DNA from: Roseburia sp. 1XD42-34
GTDB lineage: Bacteria; Bacillota; Bacilli; Bacillales; Amphibacillaceae
Direction: 5' to 3'
Length of the DNA stretch: 60,871 nt
Assembly: GCF_009917385.1 (NCBI RefSeq)
Contig: NZ_QWLJ01000027.1
Location: 1 to 60,871, forward strand
The notes beneath the pieces were generated by a model, which was not told where the DNA came from, did no database searches, and saw only the letters and a list, made by a program, of their open reading frames with translations. This document shows positions 53,884-60,871 of the stretch, piece by piece. Position 1 is the first letter of the stretch, and each line of letters opens with the position of its first letter. The translations under genes and the position numbers were made by a program.

Positions 53884-56310
53884 TTACGGAAGAATAATAA
53901 ATTCCCCTTTATTGTTTAAACCAATTTTGACTCGTTGTCCTTTTTCAATCGTTCCTTTTAATAACTCCTCAGACAATAAATCTTCTATATTCTTTTGAAT
54001 GGAGCGACGAAGCGGTCTTGCTCCATATTCTGGATCAAACCCTTCGTTGGCAATTTTCTCTAATGCTTTATCCGTTAGTGAGAAGTCAATGTCCTGATCC
54101 TTTAAGCGCTTCTGTAGCTGCTGGATCATTAATGTAACGATATGCTTCATATGTTTTTTCTCCAAAGAATGAAAGACGATAGTTTCGTCAATTCGATTTA
54201 AAAATTCTGGTCGAAATGCTTTTTTCAACTCTTCGGTCACTTTTGACTTCATATTTTTGTAATCTTGACCTTCCTCACCTAAATTAAAGCCAACATACTT
54301 ATTTCGTTTTAATTCACTAGCACCAACATTCGATGTCATAATCAATACCGTGTTGCGAAAATCAACCACACGTCCTTTTGAATCTGTCAATCGCCCATCC
54401 TCAAGGACTTGCAACAAGATGTTAAATACCTCTGGGTGTGCCTTTTCTACTTCATCTAATAGTACAACGGAATATGGTTTTCTACGCACTTTTTCCGTTA
54501 ATTGTCCACCTTCTTCATACCCTACATAACCAGGAGGTGCTCCTACTAGACGTGAAGTAGCGTGTTTTTCCATATACTCTGACATATCAATTCGAATCAT
54601 AGCGTCCTCATCTGCAAACATTGCTTCAGCTAAGGCACGAGCTAATTCTGTTTTCCCCACTCCTGTTGGACCTAGGAAAATAAAGGAACCAATTGGACGT
54701 TTCGGATCTTTCAAACCTGCTCGTGCTCTGCGAATCGCTTTGGAAACAGCATTTACAGCTTCTTCTTGCCCAATCACACGATTATGCAGTATCTCTTCCA
54801 TATTGAGCAGGCGATCACTCTCGTCCTTTGTTAATTTCGACACAGGCACTCCTGTCCAGATAGATACGACACTTGCTATATCCTCAACAGTAACCTCTGT
54901 ATCTGTTTGCCCTTGCTTTTCTTTCCATTTCTTCTTTGTCTCAGCGACCTCTTCACGTAGCCTTTGTTCTGAATCCCGAAGTGAAGCAGCTTTTTCAAAT
55001 TCCTGACTCTGTACGGCAGCATCCTTTTCTTTCCGGACTTCTTCCAGTTTCTGTTCAAGCTCCTTCAAGTTTGGCGGAACTGTATAGGATTTTAAACGAA
55101 CTTTAGATCCTGCTTCATCAATTAAATCGATCGCCTTATCTGGCAAAAATCGATCAGTAATATAACGGTCAGACAAATTGGCAGCTGCTTCGATCGCTTC
55201 ATCTGTAATTGTAACCCGGTGATGTGCTTCGTAGCGATCACGCAACCCTTTCAAAATTTGAATCGTTTCCTCCAACGTTGGTTCATCCACTTGAATAGGC
55301 TGGAATCTGCGTTCAAGAGCGGCATCTTTTTCTATATATTTGCGATATTCATCTAACGTCGTTGCACCAATACATTGCAATTCCCCACGAGCAAGCGAAG
55401 GCTTTAAAATATTGGAAGCATCGATCGCACCTTCCGCACCGCCTGCACCAATTAATGTATGCAATTCATCAATAAACAGGATAATATTTCCGGCTTGACG
55501 AATTTCTTCCATTACCTTTTTCAGCCGATCTTCAAATTCTCCGCGATATTTTGTACCGGCAACAACCGTTCCCATATCAAGAGTCATGACTCGCTTATCT
55601 CGTAATGTTTCCGGTACTTCGTTTTGGATAATTTGTTGAGCAAGCCCTTCAGCAACAGCGGTTTTTCCTACCCCTGGCTCTCCAATTAATACTGGGTTAT
55701 TCTTTGTACGCCGGCTTAATACTTGAATGACACGTTCAATTTCCTTACTTCGTCCAATTACGGGGTCAATATTTCCTTCCTTTGCACTCTCAGTCAAATC
55801 ACGCGCCAGCGAATCAAGCGTCGGTGTATTTGCACTGGATTGTTGCCCACGTCCTTGGCGATTTGTTTGGGATTCGTTACTTCCTAGTAGCTGTAAAACC
55901 TGCTGCCTAGCTTTATTCAAACTAACACCTAAGTTATTTAAAACCCTGGCAGCAACACCTTCTCCTTCGCGGATAAGCCCGAGCAAAATATGCTCTGTCC
56001 CTACATAAGAATGTCCCAGCTTACGTGCTTCATCTTGACAAAGTTCCACCACTTTTTTAGCTCGCGGTGTATAGTGGATTGTTTGCATTGGTTGCTTTCC
56101 AACGCCAATCAGTTTTTCCACTTCCTCTTGGATTTTGGAAATTTCTAGTCCAAGTGATTGTAATGCTTTTGCAGCAATGCCCTCTCCTTCGCGGACAAGC
56201 CCTAACAAAATATGTTCTGTTCCAATATTATTATGCCCCAATCGCACAGCTTCTTCTTGGGAAAGCGCGAGCACTTTTTGTGCTCTTTCCGTAAAACGTC
56301 CAGACATCAT
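53884..56310 (-). CDS. clpC: ATP-dependent Clp protease ATPase subunit ClpC
   Basis: 808 residues: two N-terminal Clp repeats (about 1-145), AAA-1 with GEPGVGKTA, middle coiled-coil/UVR segment (about 410-470), and AAA-2 with [14 protein letters not shown]; ClpP-loop near VGFNLGEEG. With McsB it degrades arginine-phosphorylated proteins. Two tandem ATG codons at the start. Last gene of the CtsR operon. Confidence 0.97.
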   Translation of the reverse strand: MMSGRFTERAQKVLALSQEEAVRLGHNNIGTEHILLGLVREGEGIAAKALQSLGLEISKIQEEVEKLIGVGKQPMQTIHYTPRAKKVVELCQDEARKLGHSYVGTEHILLGLIREGEGVAARVLNNLGVSLNKARQQVLQLLGSNESQTNRQGRGQQSSANTPTLDSLARDLTESAKEGNIDPVIGRSKEIERVIQVLSRRTKNNPVLIGEPGVGKTAVAEGLAQQIIQNEVPETLRDKRVMTLDMGTVVAGTKYRGEFEDRLKKVMEEIRQAGNIILFIDELHTLIGAGGAEGAIDASNILKPSLARGELQCIGATTLDEYRKYIEKDAALERRFQPIQVDEPTLEETIQILKGLRDRYEAHHRVTITDEAIEAAANLSDRYITDRFLPDKAIDLIDEAGSKVRLKSYTVPPNLKELEQKLEEVRKEKDAAVQSQEFEKAASLRDSEQRLREEVAETKKKWKEKQGQTDTEVTVEDIASVVSIWTGVPVSKLTKDESDRLLNMEEILHNRVIGQEEAVNAVSKAIRRARAGLKDPKRPIGSFIFLGPTGVGKTELARALAEAMFADEDAMIRIDMSEYMEKHATSRLVGAPPGYVGYEEGGQLTEKVRRKPYSVVLLDEVEKAHPEVFNILLQVLEDGRLTDSKGRVVDFRNTVLIMTSNVGASELKRNKYVGFNLGEEGQDYKNMKSKVTEELKKAFRPEFLNRIDETIVFHSLEKKHMKHIVTLMIQQLQKRLKDQDIDFSLTDKALEKIANEGFDPEYGARPLRRSIQKNIEDLLSEELLKGTIEKGQRVKIGLNNKGEFIILP

Positions 56311-56328
56311 ATATTAGTATCCTCCTAT

Positions 56329-57393
56329 CTATTGCTCTAATTGCAACCGTTGGCGAATAAGAGAAGCTCGCAATTGGTCGCGTTCGCTTGCAGCTAATGT
56401 TTTTTTAGCATAATGCTGTAAAAATCCTGGTTGTAGTAAGATCATTAATTCATTTAAGATATTTCGTGAAACGTTTTTTAATAGGCCTAAGTCAATTCCT
56501 AACCTTACATTCGATAAACAAGTTGCCGCCTCTTTTGATTCAATAATTCGCGCATAGGCTAATACACCATAAGAGCGATAAATACGATCTTCCAACTTAT
56601 CTCCAGACTGTTTAAGTAATTGCTCACGAGCGTACCGTTCCTGTTCTATTAATTGCTTTACGACACTTTGTAAATCTGCCACAATATCTTGTTCGGATTT
56701 TCCAAGGGTGATTTGATTTGAAATCTGAAAAATATTTCCTTGAGCTTCACTACCTTCTCCATAAATACCTCGTACAACTAACCCCAACTGGTTTATAGCC
56801 GGAATCATTCGGTTGATTTGCTTCGTTAAAACTAAAGCCGGAAGATGCATCATAACAGAAGCTCGCATTCCAGTTCCTACATTAGTTGGGCAGCTAGTCA
56901 AGTAACCTCTTGTTTCATCGAAAGCATAATTTATTTTCTCCTCTAGCCAATCATCAAACTCAAATGCTTGCTGCAAAGCTTCTGATAATTGAAAGCCAGG
57001 TAAATAAAATTGTAATCGGATATGGTCTTCTTCATTTATCATAAGCGATACTTGCTCATTTTCTGAAATAAGCACAGCTGCAGATTCTGAATGTTTTGCT
57101 AATAAAGGACTAATCAAATGTTTTTCTACCAACACACGTCGCTCTATGGCGGATAAATCACGAATGGATACAAAGGCTAAATCTTTATACGAACCAAAAG
57201 CCTGCCCTTCATATTTTTCTTTAAAGAAGCTGCGTATTTCCTCCAATTCCTTTGGGTCAGCGGCTATTGGATACGGTACATTAGCAAAGTTGCGCGCAAG
57301 GCGAATTCGGCTGCTTAACACGATGTCACTATCCGGCCCGTCCTTTCGCATCCAAGGACTAATTGCTTCATTCATAAACTGCTGCAATGTCAT
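56329..57393 (-). CDS. mcsB: Protein-arginine kinase McsB
   Basis: 354 residues of the phosphagen-kinase family: [16 protein letters not shown], substrate loop and catalytic Cys in [16 protein letters not shown]. It marks proteins by arginine phosphorylation for ClpCP. Start overlaps the mcsA stop by 4 nt (ATGA). Confidence 0.96.
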   Translation of the reverse strand: MTLQQFMNEAISPWMRKDGPDSDIVLSSRIRLARNFANVPYPIAADPKELEEIRSFFKEKYEGQAFGSYKDLAFVSIRDLSAIERRVLVEKHLISPLLAKHSESAAVLISENEQVSLMINEEDHIRLQFYLPGFQLSEALQQAFEFDDWLEEKINYAFDETRGYLTSCPTNVGTGMRASVMMHLPALVLTKQINRMIPAINQLGLVVRGIYGEGSEAQGNIFQISNQITLGKSEQDIVADLQSVVKQLIEQERYAREQLLKQSGDKLEDRIYRSYGVLAYARIIESKEAATCLSNVRLGIDLGLLKNVSRNILNELMILLQPGFLQHYAKKTLAASERDQLRASLIRQRLQLEQ

Positions 57394-57944
57394 GACTGAT
57401 CACCTGCCTCTGAATGATCCTCTTCCTGATTCAAAGCTCTTATTTGATCTCTTACTTTAGCTGCTTCTTCGAATTCTTCATTTTCAATTAACTTTTTCAA
57501 ATGTAGCTTTAAATCCTCTAATTGTTTCTTCTTATGCAAATCTCCACCTTGGCGTTTCGGTATTTTTCCATTATGCTTTATATTGCCAGCGTGTACTCTA
57601 CGAAATATTGGGTCTAAGCGTTCGTTAAAGGTTTCATAACAAACAGCACAGCCAAATTTTCCTATTTGCTTAAATTGGGAAAAAGTCATTTCGCATTTCG
57701 GGCATTGTAAATCCTTCGTTTGCTGGTAACTTTCAGCATGAGGACTAGTTAAACCAGAGGTGTCAAAATTAAATAACCCCGAAAGTAAATGGTGCAGCGA
57801 ATAACCGTCTTCTGGATAGGTCATATACCCTTTTTCCTTTGCACAGACATTGCAAACATGAACCTCCATTTTTTGTCCTTGAATAACTTGTGTGAAATGA
57901 AGCGTCGCAGGACGTTTATGACATTCTTGACATTGCATGTTCAC
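57390..57944 (-). CDS. mcsA: McsB activator protein McsA
   Basis: 184 residues with four zinc-type CxxC pairs (CQECH, CNVCA, CPKCE, CAVCY) and a C-terminal UVR-like motif ([27 protein letters not shown]). Activates McsB and tethers it to CtsR and ClpC. Confidence 0.95.
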   Translation of the reverse strand: MNMQCQECHKRPATLHFTQVIQGQKMEVHVCNVCAKEKGYMTYPEDGYSLHHLLSGLFNFDTSGLTSPHAESYQQTKDLQCPKCEMTFSQFKQIGKFGCAVCYETFNERLDPIFRRVHAGNIKHNGKIPKRQGGDLHKKKQLEDLKLHLKKLIENEEFEEAAKVRDQIRALNQEEDHSEAGDQS

Positions 57945-57953
57945 ACTCCTCCC

Positions 57954-58421
57954 TTATTTATTTAAATACTTGAGTGTTGTAAGCATTGCCGTTAATACAC
58001 GAGCACGAATTTCATCTCGTAATGGTAACTGAAAAGGCAGCGTCGACCTTTCGATAGCACTTAACATAATTTTTGCCTCACGTTCAGTGATCAACTCTTC
58101 CTCAAGCAATCTTTCCAATATTCCTACCGCTTTTTGTTGGGATATGGATGGATTAATCATGTCAATAATTTCATCAATCAACTTTGACTCATCTTGGTGA
58201 ATGACTCGCATAATCCGAATATAACCCCCGCCGCCACGCTTACTCTCGACAATATAGCCCTTTTCCACCGTAAAACGGGTATTAATTACATAATTAATTT
58301 GTGAGGGGACACATTGAAATTGGTCAGCTATCTCACTTCGTTTAATCTCAATCACATTTTTACCTTTTGATTGAAGAATTTGCTTTAAATAATTTTCAAT
58401 TACATCTGATATATTACTCAT
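57954..58421 (-). CDS. ctsR: Heat-shock repressor CtsR
   Basis: 155 residues: winged helix with the conserved RGGGGYIRI wing (the arginine phosphorylated by McsB lies here) and a dimerisation/McsB-binding C-terminal half. Represses clp genes and its own operon through the operator just upstream. AAAGGGGG ribosome-binding site. Confidence 0.97.
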   Translation of the reverse strand: MSNISDVIENYLKQILQSKGKNVIEIKRSEIADQFQCVPSQINYVINTRFTVEKGYIVESKRGGGGYIRIMRVIHQDESKLIDEIIDMINPSISQQKAVGILERLLEEELITEREAKIMLSAIERSTLPFQLPLRDEIRARVLTAMLTTLKYLNK

Positions 58422-58452
58422 ATGCCCACCCCCTTTTATATAGAAACAAACT

Positions 58453-58511
58453 TTTGACTTTGACTATCTTTGACTATACTTTTATTATACGGGAAATTAC
58501 AGAAGATGCAA
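58453..58511 (-). promoter_or_regulatory. ctsR promoter with CtsR operator
   Basis: TTGCAT (58506-58511) and TATAAT (58484-58489) with 16-bp spacing. Just downstream, over the start point, AGTCAAA-GAT-AGTCAAA (58459-58475) matches the CtsR heptad repeat (RGTCAAA-NAN-RGTCAAA), and a third AGTCAAA overlaps at 58453-58459. Confidence 0.92.
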
Positions 58512-58987
58512 ATACAAGATCTATGTTTATTGTAGACAAAAATAACTATTAAGAAACACAAAATGAAAATGGTCTTAAAACAAATAACATATGTAGCAAT
58601 AATATCAAGTAAATCAACTTCATTTAAGAGATTCCCTTGTTACAGAATTTTCAAGCTTATTCTAAGAACAAGGGCGCAAGCGCCGTTTAGCAACGTAGCA
58701 ACTGGAACGAAGCAACTAAAGTTTTAGGAAACATGGTTAGGCACGAACCAATGATGACTTATCGTAGGGCGATTTCGTGAAGTCGCCTAGTTGCTGGGCG
58801 CTTATGCCGGACGCGGCTATCCCGTTATGTCGGTATCCCAAAGCAACAATTTTTATACTTTTTATCTTATAAAAAAATGGGTTTCCACTATCATTTTTGG
58901 AATTCCCATCTAATCTGAACGTATTTAAAAAGCAATGCAACCCAATTCTAAAGTAATTTTTTGACTTGCCTAGGTTGATGTCCTTGT
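58512..58987. repeat. ctsR-mgtC gap with family-A repeat (58669-58850)
   Basis: No gene. GGCG-CAAG-CGCC at 58673-58684 opens a repeat whose core 58741-58839 aligns without gaps to 24803-24900 (about 69 per cent by hand count). GCGATTTCGTGAAGTCGC within it can form a stem, as can the GGCGCAAGCGCC end, so it may be a structured dispersed element. I recall many such copies in Virgibacillus-like genomes. Confidence 0.65.
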
Positions 58988-59686
58988 TTACGTTAATTCA
59001 GTTACACTTCTAACATGATTTATTTGCGATATTTCAGCAAACAAGGTGAATCGATCTAAATCTGTATTTCTTTCAATAACTATATAGATGTTTCGATGAT
59101 TATTTTCTGATTTGGAAATTTCTACTTTCTTAATCGTCATATGATATTTGTCAAACACAGCAACTACTTCATGTACAGGTAAGTCTGGTACTGTGACAAT
59201 TTGAATAACATGGGATGATTTTCCACGTCTGAACAGACGTTCAAAGTTATTAAGAAAAATAAGACTAAGTAATATAATTGCCGTTGTTAATACTGCTGCT
59301 GCATACATTCCTGCACCTACAACTAACCCTAGCCCCGCAACTGTCCATATAGAAGCTGCTGTTGTCAATCCTCTAATCGTACCACCATAAACAATTATTG
59401 TACCAGCACCTAAAAATCCTATACCACTGATCACATAAGATGGTATTCTTGCAGGATCAAAGCGAATGTTATCATACTCTTCTAAAAAGAATTCAAATCC
59501 AAATAAAGAAAGCAACATCATTAAACAAGAACCTACTCCAACTAAAATATGGGTCCGAAAGCCGGCTGAGTGATTTTTTAACTCTCTTTCAAACCCAATT
59601 AATCCAGAGAGGAATAATGCAACAAGCACTCGTATTAATATAATATAAAAATGGTCGCCTAAAAGTTCATGAAATAATTCCTTCAA
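58988..59686 (-). CDS. MgtC/SapB-family membrane protein
   Basis: 232 residues: five or so membrane helices with the family signature GLIGFERELKNHSAGFRTHILVGVGS and GIGFLGAGTII...RGLTTAASIW, then a cytosolic ACT-like domain (about 155-230). MgtC proteins help survival at low magnesium by acting on other membrane proteins; they are not proven transporters. TTG start after AGGGGGAG. Its leader holds an inverted repeat; no M-box riboswitch was seen. Confidence 0.88.
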   Translation of the reverse strand: MKELFHELLGDHFYIILIRVLVALFLSGLIGFERELKNHSAGFRTHILVGVGSCLMMLLSLFGFEFFLEEYDNIRFDPARIPSYVISGIGFLGAGTIIVYGGTIRGLTTAASIWTVAGLGLVVGAGMYAAAVLTTAIILLSLIFLNNFERLFRRGKSSHVIQIVTVPDLPVHEVVAVFDKYHMTIKKVEISKSENNHRNIYIVIERNTDLDRFTLFAEISQINHVRSVTELT

Positions 59687-59711
59687 TGCAAACTCCCCCT
59701 ATTGCTAAAGA

Positions 59712-59758
59712 TTTTAACATATAACTGTAGTGTACATACTTGAATGTATATGTTAAAA
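59712..59758. repeat. 12-bp inverted repeat in the mgtC-type gene leader
   Basis: TTTTAACATATA (59712-59723) and TATATGTTAAAA (59747-59758) flank 23 nt, about 25 bp upstream of the gene. No T-run in the minus direction beyond the arm itself. It may be an operator or leader stem. Confidence 0.5.
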
Positions 59759-59915
59759 GGATCTTTTTTATTTCTTTATAGTAGGAAAGGCCTTCTAGGT
59801 GATGGTATAAGAGAGGCTCCTCTCCGATGCCCTCTTTAAAGATCCCTGTCATACCTCCACATATTTATTTTTAATCTCCAGTATATCAATTATTTAAGAT
59901 GCCCTTCTTCAACGA

Positions 59916-59967
59916 CCACCTGCTAAAGCAGGTGGAATTAGACATAAATGTCGACGACTAAAGTCGT
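59916..59967. mobile_element. End hairpins of a decayed IS200/IS605-type element
   Basis: CCACCTGCT-AA-AGCAGGTGG (59916-59935) and ACGACT-AA-AGTCGT (59954-59967) are two perfect stems beyond the 3' end of the transposase remnant, as expected for the subterminal hairpins recognised by Y1 transposases. Confidence 0.65.
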
Positions 59968-60025
59968 TCTCCAGGCTAAATTCCTGAGAATCATAGGCTG
60001 AAGCATCCTCAAGGCTAGAGTAAAC

Positions 60026-60430
60026 TCATTCTTCTATCTTGAATATTTCGTTCTTACCTTCATTGAATTGATTTGCGATATAATTCCTTATTATTTCTTC
60101 TGTTACCGTTTCTTCCTCTTGCCCACAGGTGCTGCCCCGAATATCTCTTTTTAAGTTCTGAAAACAACTCATCCTGCAATAATCGGAATGATCTTCCTTT
60201 TTAGATACGGCAATACTTGGAGGACAAGATAATAATAAATGAATGTAATCTTTTCCAATGCTTCCTTGCAAAATCGTTATCCCTCTAGCTTCACAACTTG
60301 TCTTATCAAATGCCGTGCTCTTATCTCTATGGGCTCGCTAACACCCTATATCTATACTTTATCACCCATATGACATGATACTTGGTATCATACAACGCAT
60401 GACATGACTATTTTTTCTATATCCGTTCAT
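60026..60430 (-). pseudogene. IS200/IS605 Y1 transposase (TnpA) remnant
   Basis: Pieces in different frames add up to a TnpA of about 135 residues: MNGYRKNSHVM, YDTKYHVIWVIKYRYRVLASP, EIRARHLIRQVVKLEG, ITILQGSIGKDYIHLLLSCPPS, VTEEIIRNYIANQFNEG. At least two frameshifts and a stop break it. The HUH metal site that should read H-x-H reads DYIH, so the first His is lost, and the usual Tyr region is garbled. Inactive. Confidence 0.8.
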
Positions 60431-60796
60431 TGGGCGGGTAAGCTAGTCTTAAGTTTAAGAAGGGTTTCACGATGTTAATGGTATTTAACCTTGTCTGTTT
60501 GGCTTTATCTGTTCTTTGGGATATAAGATGCTATATTCAAGCTGTAAGATTTTAATATAGTTTCAATAATTCCGGTTTTCTGTCAAACATGGTGGTGGAA
60601 AATCGACTCTACCATCTCTACTCGCCTTACATAATTTTTTTAACCTCTTGTTGCCATAATATTTTCTTTTTCATTAACCCAAAGCTTTTATATTACAATC
60701 TTAAAACATGGGCATGTTTTTCTTGTTACTTTGGTATGAAATTCGATGCAACATTTATTTAATAAGGATACCACTACATTTAGTATAGAGCCACAC
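60431..60796. other. Gene-free stretch before the rRNA operon end
   Basis: AT-rich DNA between the transposase remnant and the 5S terminator; no frame, tRNA or clear repeat seen. It may include the lost left end of the IS. Confidence 0.5.
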
Positions 60797-60832
60797 AAAA
60801 AAACTGACCATCTTATTTGATGTGTCAGTTTT
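60797..60832 (-). terminator. rRNA operon terminator
   Basis: AAAACTGAC...GTCAGTTTTTTT on the minus strand forms a strong stem with T-run directly after the 5S gene end. Confidence 0.9.
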
Positions 60833-60841
60833 CGCCTTATT

Positions 60842-60871
60842 GCCTGGCGGCGTCCTACTCTTGCAGGGGCA
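60842..60871 (-). rRNA. rrf: 5S rRNA, 3' end only (cut by window edge)
   Basis: The minus strand reads ...AGTAGGACGCCGCCAGGC, the conserved 3' strand of Bacillaceae 5S rRNA. The rest of the rrn operon lies beyond the right edge, matching the rrn-ctsR neighbourhood of B. subtilis. Confidence 0.9.

Noticed and set aside
58737..58940. 67-codon minus-strand frame between ctsR and the mgtC-type gene
   Set aside because: Lies in the family-A repeat; no homologous protein pattern.
59687..59900. M-box or manganese riboswitch upstream of the mgtC-type gene
   Set aside because: Conserved blocks of the ykoK or yybP-ykoY classes are not present on the gene's strand.

Overview
The window is a chromosomal segment of a low-GC Gram-positive bacterium of the family Bacillaceae. 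Gene order follows Bacillus subtilis closely (rrn end, ctsR-mcsA-mcsB-clpC-radA-yacL-gltX-cysE-cysS-mrnC-rlmB-rae1-sigH-rpmG-secE-nusG-rplKA-rplJL-rpoBC-rplGB-rpsLG-fusA-tuf, the S10/spc/alpha ribosomal clusters, ecfA1A2T-truA-rplM-rpsI). Protein sequences and the types of intergenic repeat suggest a Virgibacillus/Oceanobacillus-like halotolerant genus; that is an impression from memory, not a computed placement. Almost every host gene lies on the minus strand, so the biological order runs from position 60871 down to 5200.

Region by region (in transcription order). 60871-58988: 3' tip of a 5S rRNA gene with its terminator, a decayed IS200-type transposase, and an MgtC-family membrane protein gene. 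58421-53884: CtsR-controlled heat-shock/proteolysis operon ctsR-mcsA-mcsB-clpC with a readable CtsR operator. 53883-49604: an IS1380-type transposase fragment, radA and yacL; disA, expected between radA and yacL, is absent, as are ispD and ispF, expected between yacL and gltX. 49181-42412: gltX, a cysteine T-box, cysE-cysS, RNA-processing genes mrnC, rlmB and rae1, then sigH and rpmG. 42324-24983: secE, nusG, the L11-L1 and L10-L12 operons, rpoB-rpoC, rplGB, rpsL, rpsG, fusA, tuf. 24427-9693: the long S10-spc-alpha run, including secY, adk, infA and rpoA; map is absent between adk and infA. 9496-5200: the energy-coupling-factor ABC module, truA, rplM and rpsI.

Positions 1-5222 hold the accessory part: most of a small AT-rich integrative and mobilizable element inserted at the 3' end of rpsI. 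It encodes a repressor (minus strand), then a plus-strand run of an unknown small protein, an FtsK/TcpA-like coupling ATPase, a Rep_trans/MobT relaxase, a small excisionase and a tyrosine integrase. No type IV secretion genes are seen here, so it probably borrows the channel of an ICEBs1/Tn916-type element, although its left end lies outside the window. Two perfect G-run/C-run inverted repeats share the core GGGGTTA...TAACCCC: one at the coupling-gene/relaxase-gene junction (the best oriT candidate, the same relative place as in ICEBs1) and one inside the coupling gene.

Regulatory RNA and DNA sites can be read at many places: sigma-A promoters before rplM, rpsJ, tuf, rplJ, rplK, ctsR and the cys T-box; an L10 leader with attenuator; a structured rpsJ leader; a T-box with a TGC specifier; and several terminators. 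At least three degenerate dispersed repeat families occupy the larger intergenic gaps. I saw no CRISPR array and no complete IS. All calls are from reading the sequence; no database search was run.
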